From positions 1 through 64,000 of the forward strand of contig JAFGFM010000092.1 of assembly GCA_016931115.1 (NCBI GenBank): 64,000 nt of DNA, written 5' to 3'. The DNA is from Deltaproteobacteria bacterium (GTDB lineage: Bacteria > Desulfobacterota > DSM-4660 > Desulfatiglandales > HGW-15). This document shows positions 26,583 to 35,477 of this stretch, in pieces. Every line of letters begins with the position of its first letter. The first letter of the stretch is position 1. The notes beneath the pieces were generated by a model, which had not been told where the DNA came from, made no database searches, and worked only from the letters and a program-made list of their open reading frames with translations. Both the position numbers and the translations under genes were made by a program.

Positions 26583-27260
26583 TCACTGTAGTTCACTGCA
26601 TTTATCCAGGTACTCTTCCCCCTCCAGTTTAATCGCCCAGACCAGAGGTTCAGGCCAGCCGTGCTTTTCAGCAACCTGTGAGACTGCAAAGCCTTTTTCG
26701 AGATCGTTATTTGGGTTTATGGTTTCCCTTGTCTCATTCAGTCTTACTGCAATCCTGTCCTGGGGAATACCAAGTCTGTTCATACAAAATATCTTGATAT
26801 CCATATCGAGCTGTATCGATGCACGAAGATCAAGGATATATCTATCTACTGCCTGTCTTGAACGACCCACAGCCTTTCCGATCTCATCCGAGCGTAATTT
26901 CGGATTATTCTGATACGCCCTCCTTGCAGTATCTTTCGCCTCTTCCTCTTTAAGCTGTCTGGGACCAATTGCCTTTTGGGCAGCATACAGTAGAGGATCG
27001 ACTCCATTAAGCTCGATTATTTCTGCAGGCGCCTCTTTTTTCCCGATACCCCTATAGGCATGAAACCGATGTGCGCCATCCAGGATGCGGTATTTACCCG
27101 GTTCATCTGGATGCCTTTCCAGGTGAATGGGCTCAAACTTAAACCCATCCCGCATGTTTTCTTCAAACATGGCGACTCTCTTATGGTCAATGCTGCTGCG
27201 CGGATAGATCCTGTTGTCCAGGATAATGTCGGAGATCTTAATGGATTGCACTTTACTCAT
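26583..27260 (-). CDS. ParB-like nuclease/partition domain, N-terminal half of a ParB-methyltransferase fusion
   Basis: 225 residues behind GGTGAC. The ParB/sulfiredoxin-like core is PGKYRILDGAHRFHAYRGIG (about 51-70). A helix-turn-helix follows (SDEIGKAVGRSRQAVDRYI). The ORF ends EYLDKCSELQ then TGA, and the same frame continues without a gap into a DNA methyltransferase. The TGA occupies a spot where a Trp (TGG) would fit, so a single G-to-A change could have split the fusion. It lies 191 bases after brxL on the same strand and may be an orphan modification gene added to the BREX island. Confidence 0.75.
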   Translation of the reverse strand: MSKVQSIKISDIILDNRIYPRSSIDHKRVAMFEENMRDGFKFEPIHLERHPDEPGKYRILDGAHRFHAYRGIGKKEAPAEIIELNGVDPLLYAAQKAIGPRQLKEEEAKDTARRAYQNNPKLRSDEIGKAVGRSRQAVDRYILDLRASIQLDMDIKIFCMNRLGIPQDRIAVRLNETRETINPNNDLEKGFAVSQVAEKHGWPEPLVWAIKLEGEEYLDKCSELQ

Positions 27261-27451
27261 TTTGTCACCTTTCGTTGGTTTAAAAGTAAGTTTTTACATA
27301 ACAAAGGGCATAGCTTAAATGCCTCTCTGATGGCTTCAATTACTTCGACATTAAGATTGAACCCTTAAACAACATGAGCTAATAGGAGACTTGACCAGTT
27401 GCGACCAGTTGCTTTTACCTATGCTTTTTTCCTTAAAAAAAATATTTTCAC

Positions 27452-29506
27452 TTATTCAACTCCCAATGCCTTAAATACCGCGTCTTTTGGGTCTGCATAA
27501 AAGCTTGTTTGAAATTTAGCGAAGAGCTCACCCGGTATACTTGGTATGCCTCCCACACTTGCCATTGGGAGTAATATCCTTTTTGCCCCAGAGTCAAAAG
27601 CCACCTGAAGTGTTTCAGCCAGGTTTTGAACCGGTACAATGTTACCCCCCAGGCTCATACTCCCAAGCACTGCTATTTGAGATTGAACTGATTTAGCCAT
27701 TAATGAGGAACAAAGAGCTACAAAGGCAGCGAGGGTCATTGCATTTGTCGGCCCGGTATTGTGGAGTTCAACAACATGAAGATGGTAATTATGATCTCCT
27801 GTTTTTGCTGATGCACTTATACCTGATGCGTTTGCCTTAAAATAATCAAACCCCACCTTAACCGCTTCCTTTGCAGAGCTTACACTGCCGAAACCTGATA
27901 ATGTCAATGACCCATTGCCCGGTGTTATCTGAGTTTCCAGCCTGTATAAACCTAGATGGTTGCTATTCCCTGTTGCCACTGTATGTAATACTCCGGGGTT
28001 TAATGGCCCTGCCGGAATTAGCGAACTGCCTCCCTGTTCAGGCACGCTGATGAATTTCTCTTCCATATTCTCCTGGTCAATGTAAGAGAAATGCACATCA
28101 TAAAATTCCATACCACCTATTTTTTTAAGCTGTTCTTTAACCCGCCGTCGTGTCTCCAGCGCATATTCGAGGCAGCGCCTGACAGCATCCTTATCATAAT
28201 CTTCACCTGGATAAAGCAGTTTTAAAAGCCCTGAGACCGTGTGTTTTACTGCGATTGTATCCCTTTGGTTCAGATCCCGTCCCAGCTTGAAATATCTGTT
28301 TATAGCATCAGCAAAATTTCTCTTACGCATCTCCCTCAGATATTCTGCGAGGTAATCTACTATAAGCCCATATTGATTGGTGAAAAATTCAGGTCTCATT
28401 TTAGGGATTTCCCAGCCTGGGATATAGGCATGAAACCTGTCAAAAAAAGCTGAATCAATCATTGCTTCAGGGAAAGGCGCTAACAGGTGACTTGTTTTTA
28501 CCAGCGTGTCCACAGGCTGATTAAGGTTACCGACAAATACCATTGAGGCATAGGCATTTACCATTTCACGGCCACGGGCAAAGGAGCCTGAAGCCATGTA
28601 ATCCTTCATTATCTGTACACCATCATTTTCTTTAAATGAAATGCCGGCCACTTCATCAAAAGCAACAACATCCCAGAGACCTACAAGCCCTACAGTCCGG
28701 TTACTCAGGTTATAAAAAAGATTTGCTACAGTTGTTTTTCCTCCTGAAATCAGGATGCTGTTTGGACTTATCTCCTTATATATATGACTCTTACCTGTGC
28801 CACGCGGCCCAAGTTCGCAGACGTTAAAATTATTTTCCACAAGAGGAATAAGGCGCGTAAGAAGATGCCACTTTACCCGCTCTGAAAACTGGGTAGGCTC
28901 AAGCCCTGATGAACGTAAAAGTACATCCAGCCACTGAGATTCATTAAAATTTTTCCTTCCTTCAAAGAGTTCATTCATATCCATATTTGGCATCTTGATC
29001 GGCTTCAGGTCCCTTATTAAAAATGGAGATCCTTTCTGTCCTTCCTCATAGAAGTATTCCATTGTGATAATAGACCATATCCCACCAGCCAGGAGTTTTT
29101 CATACTGCCTTACAACATTCGTGGCTATCTCTACACCCTTTGTGCCAAGGTTTGAAAGCAGTGCCTCATATACATCTCTTTTCTCATTCAGTTTTACAGT
29201 AGCCTTATCAATAATTTTAAGAGTCCCGCGTTCCCTGATGATGGATTTTACCTTTTCAGCTTCATCAGGTCGCACATAGTTCTCTGCAAGTATCCGTTTA
29301 ACAGTTTTTAAACCATCCTGGATTATTGATTCATCATTCGATGCACAGTGTTGCCCTAGAAGGTATTCAAGAACGTATACCGGCACATTTGCGCCTTCCT
29401 TAACAAGCTTTGTCAGGTCTTTTCTTACTACTCTACCTGCAAAATATTTGTTAAGAAGATCATCCAGGCTGCTGTCCATTACCATTGTTTCATTATTGGA
29501 AGTCAT
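27452..29506 (-). CDS. brxL: BrxL, Lon-like AAA+ protein of type 1 BREX
   Basis: 684 residues. The AAA+ part has the Walker A motif ELGPRGTGKSHIYKE (about residues 244-258). The C-terminal ~200 residues form the Lon-protease-like domain (QIAVLGSMSLGGNIVPVQNL, GAKRILLPMASVGG). Size and order match BrxL, the last core gene of type 1 BREX, which forms DNA-binding rings and is needed for phage exclusion. Its start overlaps the pglZ end by 14 bases, so the two are co-translated. Confidence 0.93.
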   Translation of the reverse strand: MTSNNETMVMDSSLDDLLNKYFAGRVVRKDLTKLVKEGANVPVYVLEYLLGQHCASNDESIIQDGLKTVKRILAENYVRPDEAEKVKSIIRERGTLKIIDKATVKLNEKRDVYEALLSNLGTKGVEIATNVVRQYEKLLAGGIWSIITMEYFYEEGQKGSPFLIRDLKPIKMPNMDMNELFEGRKNFNESQWLDVLLRSSGLEPTQFSERVKWHLLTRLIPLVENNFNVCELGPRGTGKSHIYKEISPNSILISGGKTTVANLFYNLSNRTVGLVGLWDVVAFDEVAGISFKENDGVQIMKDYMASGSFARGREMVNAYASMVFVGNLNQPVDTLVKTSHLLAPFPEAMIDSAFFDRFHAYIPGWEIPKMRPEFFTNQYGLIVDYLAEYLREMRKRNFADAINRYFKLGRDLNQRDTIAVKHTVSGLLKLLYPGEDYDKDAVRRCLEYALETRRRVKEQLKKIGGMEFYDVHFSYIDQENMEEKFISVPEQGGSSLIPAGPLNPGVLHTVATGNSNHLGLYRLETQITPGNGSLTLSGFGSVSSAKEAVKVGFDYFKANASGISASAKTGDHNYHLHVVELHNTGPTNAMTLAAFVALCSSLMAKSVQSQIAVLGSMSLGGNIVPVQNLAETLQVAFDSGAKRILLPMASVGGIPSIPGELFAKFQTSFYADPKDAVFKALGVE

Positions 29507-32132
29507 CGTTAAATGCCCTGTCTATTATGATGTTTCTACTCTCCTGCTCAATGCCTGTCTCGGCATCTCTCAGGATAAGACGATACTGCCTGTTTTTATC
29601 ATACTTTCGGTTCTGCAGAACAAGCATTACTGTCTTTTTACGATCATCTATCTTATCTGACACGCTTTCAAACTTTACTGATTCGATATTTGTGACCGGC
29701 TCCTCAGCGTCATAGATCGCGATTTTTAAGGTAACCGGTTTTACCCTGTCGCTTACCGACTCCATCTGAATAATGTCAAATTTGTGTCTTGATGTTGTAA
29801 TCTTATGGATTGTGCCAAGGACATGAACTGTTACAGGCTTTACCTTTGTTTTATCAACTGATTTATCCTTAATATGCCGAACAGTTATAACTGGGACAAC
29901 AACTTCCTGGGGCATTGCTCCCCCATGAATAAACCTTGCCCCTCCAACAAAATGGAAGCGGTTTAACCCCTTTGGTATCCAGAACTCCATTCCACCTTCA
30001 GCGCCTGCGGTTATAGCTGTTGATCCATGCCATACCGTGTCATTATCTCCAAGTTCATAACCAACAAGGTAACGTTTTTTGGCATTGATAACCCTCAAAG
30101 GCTTCTCAATAATAGTTGTTTTTTCAGGTTCACCGGGGTCTGTTTCAGTATATAAAAAGCCGTGGTCAGAAGTTATGATAACATGGTTTCCATTCAGGTT
30201 ATTGATAACATGTGAGACAAGCCCTGCCAGTTCATTTATTGTCTGTCTAACAGCACTGAATGTCTTTCCTTCGCTTGTAGCCTTATCCCCTGTTTCATCA
30301 ATAACATTATGATAAATATATATGATTCTTTTATCTTTTATAAGCTCCCGCCCCTCTTCCTTTTTCATCTCAATAAGTTCAGAAGCCCTTACAGCTATTC
30401 CATCCACTGAAGCAAGTATCTGGTTTCGCTGTTCAAACCAAGCACATGCCTTTTCATCAACAAAAATCTCCCCATTTTCTTTATACTTCAGTTTTGTATG
30501 TGGCAATAAGGCAGCCATTCCCAGGGCGGTGTAAGAAGGGAGAACCCCGAGCATTGAACTTATTTCTGCTTCAAATCGATATTTCCCATTCAATTCGATT
30601 TTAAGTTCATCCGCCGCCTCATACCGAAGGGCATCACTTATAATGACAAAGCTTCGCCTTCTTTCCGCCTCAGCCAGTCTGGATTCCACATGTTTATTGA
30701 AGAACTCTGTTTGATTAATGACACCATTGACCTTCCATGTTGATAAAAGTCTATGGCTGCCTTTCGGATCAACCATCTTTCCCCAAGCCGCGGCAAGACC
30801 CTGAAGAAACCAGTTTACATAGCAGGCATCCATATATTCCTTCAGATTTTTAAGCACATCCCAGCTCAAGGTTTCAATCACATCTGTCTGTTCACAGAAC
30901 TGCCTGTAGAGTTGATCAAACAGATACAGGTTATTTTCATAGGCCTTATATCCATCCTCTGTAGTCTCAAAATCAATCCCATTTGAATATTGCCTTTTAA
31001 GTGCTAAAAATTCCGCGGTCTTTAAAATTGCCTCATACACGGAGTAAAAGCCTTTTCTTGGTGTGTAAACAGATGAAGGGATATTACATGATGCCCAGTG
31101 TCCGGCCTGTCTATGTCTCACGATTGACTTTATGTCTTCTATCTTTATGAGATCAGGATCTAATATGACCCTGTCTCTTAATGACTTGGCAATATGCTTT
31201 TCCAACACCTGGAATGTCATAACATCCATCAGGTCTTCCAACTCTCTCTCATAGACCTGATCTTCAAGCCTAAAAAAATCTGCCACTATGCCGGACAGGC
31301 AGTCATAACTTATTCCTTTTGTAGTGCTATCCCTCCACTGTGCAAGGCAGACAACTGCATTATTCCTTCCTGCCTGCGGTAAAACCAGGTGACTCAATGA
31401 AACTGGGATAATGCCCCTGCAATGTTGCGCAAAGTCTGTCACCATCAAACGTATCAGAAAATTTTTCAGGCATGGAGTTTCTTCAGAATACCCGAACATG
31501 GTTTTGGCCATCTGCCAGAACGCTTTATCCAGATCGAATTTTTCGACATTTGTCCAGGTTTCCGGAGGTGTATCAAGATCAACCTCAGCGGAATTATTTA
31601 CCTCGGTGTATGAATGGAATATGGTGCGTATGATATTAAACCATTCATCATGTTCAGCCTTTGCCACCACTGAGATCATTTTGCGATCAAGATCAATATC
31701 GTCATCATCAGGGGATGTAATCTGTATGAGTTTCTGTAGCCTGTGTTTATTATCAAAAAATTTTCTGCGTGATGCTATATGGTCTCTCAGATGTTGTTTG
31801 GTGAGTTTTAGCTGGTCAAGTATAATAGACGCCCTGTCCGCCCTGAAACTCCGGCTGTAAAGCCTGATATCCAGAAGCCAGTCATCTTCAAAATCCGGTT
31901 CTTCAGCGGTAGAATAAATAATATACCTGCCGACAGAGTCTTCATGCTCAAGCAGTACCTTTGTTTTGAAAGAACCCTCCTGGTCGACCTTGATTACCCT
32001 AACACCTTCAGGAAGTTCAAGAAGAGAGAGTATTATAGCAAACTCATTGTCAGGGTCATTCCAGAAGACAATGCGATGGCCTTCTTCATCAAAGATTCGA
32101 GCCAGGGCTTTTTCTATTTGTGTATTATCCAT
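29493..32132 (-). CDS. pglZ: PglZ, alkaline-phosphatase-superfamily protein of BREX
   Basis: 879 residues, within the usual BREX type 1 PglZ size. The alkaline-phosphatase-like metal sites are seen as FVIISDALRYEAADEL (about 497-512) and NHVIITSDHGFLYTE (about 645-660), followed by GGARFIHGGAMPQEVVVPV. PglZ is a core BREX component essential for DNA modification and phage exclusion. It lies between pglX and brxL, with 88 bases after pglX that hold a short repeat (32149-32177). Confidence 0.93.
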   Translation of the reverse strand: MDNTQIEKALARIFDEEGHRIVFWNDPDNEFAIILSLLELPEGVRVIKVDQEGSFKTKVLLEHEDSVGRYIIYSTAEEPDFEDDWLLDIRLYSRSFRADRASIILDQLKLTKQHLRDHIASRRKFFDNKHRLQKLIQITSPDDDDIDLDRKMISVVAKAEHDEWFNIIRTIFHSYTEVNNSAEVDLDTPPETWTNVEKFDLDKAFWQMAKTMFGYSEETPCLKNFLIRLMVTDFAQHCRGIIPVSLSHLVLPQAGRNNAVVCLAQWRDSTTKGISYDCLSGIVADFFRLEDQVYERELEDLMDVMTFQVLEKHIAKSLRDRVILDPDLIKIEDIKSIVRHRQAGHWASCNIPSSVYTPRKGFYSVYEAILKTAEFLALKRQYSNGIDFETTEDGYKAYENNLYLFDQLYRQFCEQTDVIETLSWDVLKNLKEYMDACYVNWFLQGLAAAWGKMVDPKGSHRLLSTWKVNGVINQTEFFNKHVESRLAEAERRRSFVIISDALRYEAADELKIELNGKYRFEAEISSMLGVLPSYTALGMAALLPHTKLKYKENGEIFVDEKACAWFEQRNQILASVDGIAVRASELIEMKKEEGRELIKDKRIIYIYHNVIDETGDKATSEGKTFSAVRQTINELAGLVSHVINNLNGNHVIITSDHGFLYTETDPGEPEKTTIIEKPLRVINAKKRYLVGYELGDNDTVWHGSTAITAGAEGGMEFWIPKGLNRFHFVGGARFIHGGAMPQEVVVPVITVRHIKDKSVDKTKVKPVTVHVLGTIHKITTSRHKFDIIQMESVSDRVKPVTLKIAIYDAEEPVTNIESVKFESVSDKIDDRKKTVMLVLQNRKYDKNRQYRLILRDAETGIEQESRNIIIDRAFNDDFQ

Positions 32133-32148
32133 TTTAAATACCGCTTTT

Positions 32149-32177
32149 AACCACGAATTACACGAAACACACGAATG
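32149..32177 (+). repeat. Short dispersed repeat of the AACCACGAATNACACGAA type
   Basis: The pglX-pglZ gap holds AACCACGAATTACACGAAAC followed by ACACGAATG. Related sequence appears at 38473-38496 (minus strand, AACCACGAATCAC) and inside pglX near 35990-36012 (minus strand, ACCACAGATAACACGAATGA). All look like members of one dispersed repeat family. Confidence 0.55.
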
Positions 32178-32220
32178 TTAAATAAAAACAAAACATATTT
32201 TTTCTCTTTTAATTCATGAA

Positions 32221-35046
32221 TTACTCATCAGTTTTTCCTGTTACAGCCTTTACCTCTGCAAGCAGGTCACCGAATTTTGCGTAATTGACCTTAACCCCAT
32301 CATCCAGATCAAGGCTTATCCTCATGTCTGCAAAATGATGCAACTTTTCATCAAAGGCCTGAAGTTCCACCCTCTGTTTTACAAGCTTCTGCTTTTCCTT
32401 TTCCAGCTTTCGTTTGAAGGCGGTAGAAGAGGCCGCTTCAATATCGCCTTCCAGTTGATCTATCCGGGCATTGATTTTACCCTGTAAAGGGATGACATAC
32501 TCTGTCCGTATCCTGGCGAGTGTACTCTCATTATACCTGTGCAGATAGACAAGACATTGAAATGCCCGCTCTTTACCACTTGTAAAAAGCCAGTATATAG
32601 GCCGCTTTTTGTACATAGTCAGGTGATGTTTATAAAATCCCGTGCTCATATGCCGCCTTAAAGTCTCCCTGGCAGTTTCATCCTGCTTTGGTTCAAGTGC
32701 GTCTGCAATAAAGCGTAAGTTTTCTTCCAGGTACGCCTTTGGCCATGCAATACTAATAAATTCTATGAACCGGTTAACCGCGTCATCATTAAACCAGTCA
32801 ATGTCAGTTATAGGTATAATGCCATCTTCATCAGGAAAGAATCTTGGTTCGGACGAATTATTCCGGTGTTTTTCCTGATAGATCTTATCAAAATCCACAT
32901 TACCACTATTAGCATAGATAAGCCCAGGCGCATCCATAGAATACCTACCCATTATACATCCGACTGTGTATGATATCAGCTCCTTCATGGTGTCTGCCAG
33001 CAGCCTGGCCTCCAGATCATCGTCCACTGGAAACTCTCTGGTCCCTGGCCCCTGGTCCCTAGCCCCTGAAGAAAGCACCACTTTCTTTCCGTAGCGATAA
33101 TATGGATTACACGTAAGGGTTATTTCATTAAGCCGCACCTCGGGCGTTAGTTCATCCTGTAGATTATAGGCTACGATAAAGACGCGGTTATTCTCTTCCT
33201 CTAGTCTCTTCATTTCCAGCGTAACCTCCCGCCAATGCATATGGAGCATCTGGTAAGAGGCTACTAGAGTTGACTGAGGGCAATCGGATTTAATCAATGG
33301 ATGATAGGAAAAGCCCCAAGAAGTCTCGTATGAATCCCAAACTTTATGTGTAATGTTTTCGGCCTTAGAAGCTAATGAAATTATTTTTTCTTCAGAACAC
33401 CATAATAGAGGCATATTACTAACATTTCCTGGATTGTTTGCAACGGTTGGATTAATTACAAGCATCAAATAATGAACCAATTTACTATTCATGAATCCTA
33501 ACAAGTATTTTAGCTTCGAATCATCAGATTCTGGTATTGTAGGGCCATTAACATTTAGTACACTACCACATGGAAGATAACGTACATTGAACGTTGTCAT
33601 GTTTAACAAAGTCCACGTTATTCCTGGTTTAAAAAAGTATTCATAATTGAATACTCGTCTACTCCATGATTTTGTATTTGGATCTCTTGGATTGTTAACA
33701 ACCCAATGCTTGATCTCAACACCATCATTTTCCCAATTTATAACTTGGTTACAATGACCAAACCACCGATCTCCAATACCACCCTTATTGTATGGGAACC
33801 ATTTTTTACTGGATGTTTTCGCATCTAGACTCGAACTGCACCCAGGTTCAAACTTATCAAGCGAAGGTTCATACCACTGACGTAAAAATCTTGCATCATC
33901 GCCTGTTGTCATTCCAGTTTTTGGAGAAAATTGTTTGCCAAGAGTGCCACTATTTTTAAATAAATTAAGAATACTCATACCAAGCCAATATGCAATTGGA
34001 TATCCAGGAATATTCAAATATTCACTTTGCTTGAAAGTGAAATGGCCATGTTTGCGATCTAAGAATAATTTTTCAATCAAGTCTGGGGACCTAACTTCAA
34101 CCAGTTTTTCGAATAATCGGCGATATACAGCTATTGAACTATCTCTTGGTGTATTGTTTAGAAATACAAATGCAACCGTTCCAAAATCTGACCCAAAAAT
34201 TCCTCGTCCAAGATGGATTAAAGAAGAGAAAGATTGTGATTTTATTAGTTTAAGGCGAAGCTTCTCAAATGAAGATAAAAACATCCAAGAAGGAAGGTTA
34301 ATCATCCCCCAAAAACCACCAGAAGTCGTCAGTTCTGTGGCTCTTTCCATAAAGCATGCTAATAGATCAGCTTTGCTATCTGAATAATTTATTTTCAACC
34401 AAGCTCCTAGATTAGCATTCATACCACCACTCCCCATATAGGGTGGATTAGTAATTACTACATGGTATTTGGGGCAAAGATAATCAGACTGTTTAAGTAC
34501 TTTAATTACCTTATTATGGGTTTTTGAAAGGAAAAGATCTCCAGCAATACCCTTTACCTTAAGGCGGGTCGCAATACCTTCGATATCCTTCAGGGCTGGT
34601 TGTATTAAGGAGCCAAAATTATCTGCCTCTTCAAACTGGCGCAATGTCGTCTGGAACTGGGTTGTAAAAAGGTCTCTGCCAACCTTGTCCATATATGTTT
34701 CTATCTCATCTTCTGAGAATTTTACATTTTCTAACACACATATATTTGGTTCGATGGGTTTAAAATCTGAATTTCTTCTCTGAATAAAACGCCTGTCTCT
34801 TTCACGCGCTTTCATGATAAGGGAGAAGGCAGCCAGTTCTCCGGCACGTTCGTCTATTTCAATACCATAGAGATTATTTTCAAAAATCTTCTGCGGAATT
34901 TCATTGGCTTTATAACCCATTTCTTCATAAATGGAATACAAAAGATCAAAGGCATAGACTAGCATGTGGCCGCTTCCGCAGGCGGGATCACAAATTTTGA
35001 TATCCTCGGGTCTTTTGATGCGGAGGAAGTCCTCTTCGCTTGTAGT
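32221..35046 (-). CDS. pglX: PglX BREX methyltransferase, C-terminal 941 residues (gene interrupted)
   Basis: From about 35046 the PglX sequence resumes (TTSEEDFLRIKRPEDIKICD). It carries AdoMet motif I (CDPACGSGHMLVYA) and motif IV (VVITNPPYMGSGG), followed by the target-recognition region and a C-terminal coiled coil (EGDIEAASSTAFKRKLEKE). PglX methylates a non-palindromic adenine motif to mark self DNA in BREX. This part is in a different frame from the 5' part. The open frame extends to 35397, but that stretch is out-of-frame translation of the inserted element. A 28-base tandem repeat is read through at 33041-33068. Confidence 0.85.
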   Translation of the reverse strand, partial: TTSEEDFLRIKRPEDIKICDPACGSGHMLVYAFDLLYSIYEEMGYKANEIPQKIFENNLYGIEIDERAGELAAFSLIMKARERDRRFIQRRNSDFKPIEPNICVLENVKFSEDEIETYMDKVGRDLFTTQFQTTLRQFEEADNFGSLIQPALKDIEGIATRLKVKGIAGDLFLSKTHNKVIKVLKQSDYLCPKYHVVITNPPYMGSGGMNANLGAWLKINYSDSKADLLACFMERATELTTSGGFWGMINLPSWMFLSSFEKLRLKLIKSQSFSSLIHLGRGIFGSDFGTVAFVFLNNTPRDSSIAVYRRLFEKLVEVRSPDLIEKLFLDRKHGHFTFKQSEYLNIPGYPIAYWLGMSILNLFKNSGTLGKQFSPKTGMTTGDDARFLRQWYEPSLDKFEPGCSSSLDAKTSSKKWFPYNKGGIGDRWFGHCNQVINWENDGVEIKHWVVNNPRDPNTKSWSRRVFNYEYFFKPGITWTLLNMTTFNVRYLPCGSVLNVNGPTIPESDDSKLKYLLGFMNSKLVHYLMLVINPTVANNPGNVSNMPLLWCSEEKIISLASKAENITHKVWDSYETSWGFSYHPLIKSDCPQSTLVASYQMLHMHWREVTLEMKRLEEENNRVFIVAYNLQDELTPEVRLNEITLTCNPYYRYGKKVVLSSGARDQGPGTREFPVDDDLEARLLADTMKELISYTVGCIMGRYSMDAPGLIYANSGNVDFDKIYQEKHRNNSSEPRFFPDEDGIIPITDIDWFNDDAVNRFIEFISIAWPKAYLEENLRFIADALEPKQDETARETLRRHMSTGFYKHHLTMYKKRPIYWLFTSGKERAFQCLVYLHRYNESTLARIRTEYVIPLQGKINARIDQLEGDIEAASSTAFKRKLEKEKQKLVKQRVELQAFDEKLHHFADMRISLDLDDGVKVNYAKFGDLLAEVKAVTGKTDE
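33041..33068 (-). repeat. Tandem 14-bp G-rich repeat inside pglX
   Basis: On the plus strand two 14-mers, GTCCCTGGCCCCTG and GTCCCTAGCCCCTG, stand in tandem and encode GARDQGPGTRE in PglX, in a spot where an insertion is easily tolerated. The sequence and its CCCTGAAG edge match the right end of the inserted element at 35450-35475, so it may be a solo end or scar of the same family. Confidence 0.6.
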
Positions 35047-35477
35047 TGCGGAGGAGTTAGGGGTTAGGGGACAGGGGTTAGTCTTGATCTGAGAGCTCCC
35101 AGCATTTTGGAGATTTCTTTGAGTAGGGAGAGCATTTCCTGCGTTTGTTTCAGAGCAATATATTGCAGCCGCTGGGCGATTAGAATTTGCGTTTCCACTT
35201 CTGCCTTGGAGCCCTGTGCTATCGATAGAAAGTTCCTGAACTCCGCTGTCGAGTTGCGAGCGTGTCCCTCCGCTATATTGGATGGAATTGACACTGCCGC
35301 CCTGCGAATTTGATTGGTCAAACCGTAAAGCTCCTCCTTGGGAAACTTCTTGGTTGCTTGATATACAATCTCCACGAGATCCATTGCTTTCTGCCAAACG
35401 ATCAGATCCTGATAACTCTTCACTTCCATTATTGCCTCCGATTGTTTTACTAACCCCTGATTCCTGATCCCTGAAGT
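35047..35477 (-). mobile_element. 23S-rRNA-IVS-like element inserted in pglX
   Basis: About 431 bases split pglX between IRPDT and TSEEDF. The inner ends are a perfect 10-base inverted repeat (CAGGGGTTAG / CTAACCCCTG; 35450-35459 and 35072-35081), backed by TCGGAGG/CCTCCG pairs and by short G-rich direct units (TCAGGG, GGGGTTAG). The element carries its own ribosome-binding site (CGGAGG) and a 121-codon gene for a four-helix-bundle protein like those found in intervening sequences of 23S rRNA. 431 is not a multiple of three, so the host frame is broken. Removing exactly this segment restores a 1227-residue PglX. Confidence 0.8.
35064..35429 (-). CDS. Four-helix-bundle protein (23S rRNA intervening-sequence protein family)
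   Basis: 121 residues from ATG 35429 (MEVKSYQDLIVWQKAMDLV), behind CGGAGG. The signature QIRRAAVSIPSNIAEG is diagnostic of the IVS-encoded four-helix-bundle family (PF05635/TIGR02436), related to the bAvd proteins of diversity-generating retroelements. Members form pentameric bundles that bind nucleic acid. Their genes usually stand alone or within rRNA intervening sequences. Here the gene lies in the same strand and frame as the 5' part of pglX, so it can be made alone from its own start or as a C-terminal fusion to truncated PglX. Confidence 0.88.
   Translation of the reverse strand: MEVKSYQDLIVWQKAMDLVEIVYQATKKFPKEELYGLTNQIRRAAVSIPSNIAEGHARNSTAEFRNFLSIAQGSKAEVETQILIAQRLQYIALKQTQEMLSLLKEISKMLGALRSRLTPVP

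Noticed and set aside
26583..26585. TGA in the ParB-methyltransferase gene as selenocysteine
   Set aside because: No selenocysteine-insertion hairpin is evident, the position is not an active site, and a Trp codon fits better.
35047..35397. Long N-terminal extension of the downstream pglX frame
   Set aside because: These codons are out-of-frame sequence of the inserted four-helix-bundle gene; PglX similarity begins only at about 35046.
35047..35477. Diversity-generating retroelement
   Set aside because: The four-helix protein is related to Avd, but no reverse transcriptase, template repeat or variable repeat is visible.
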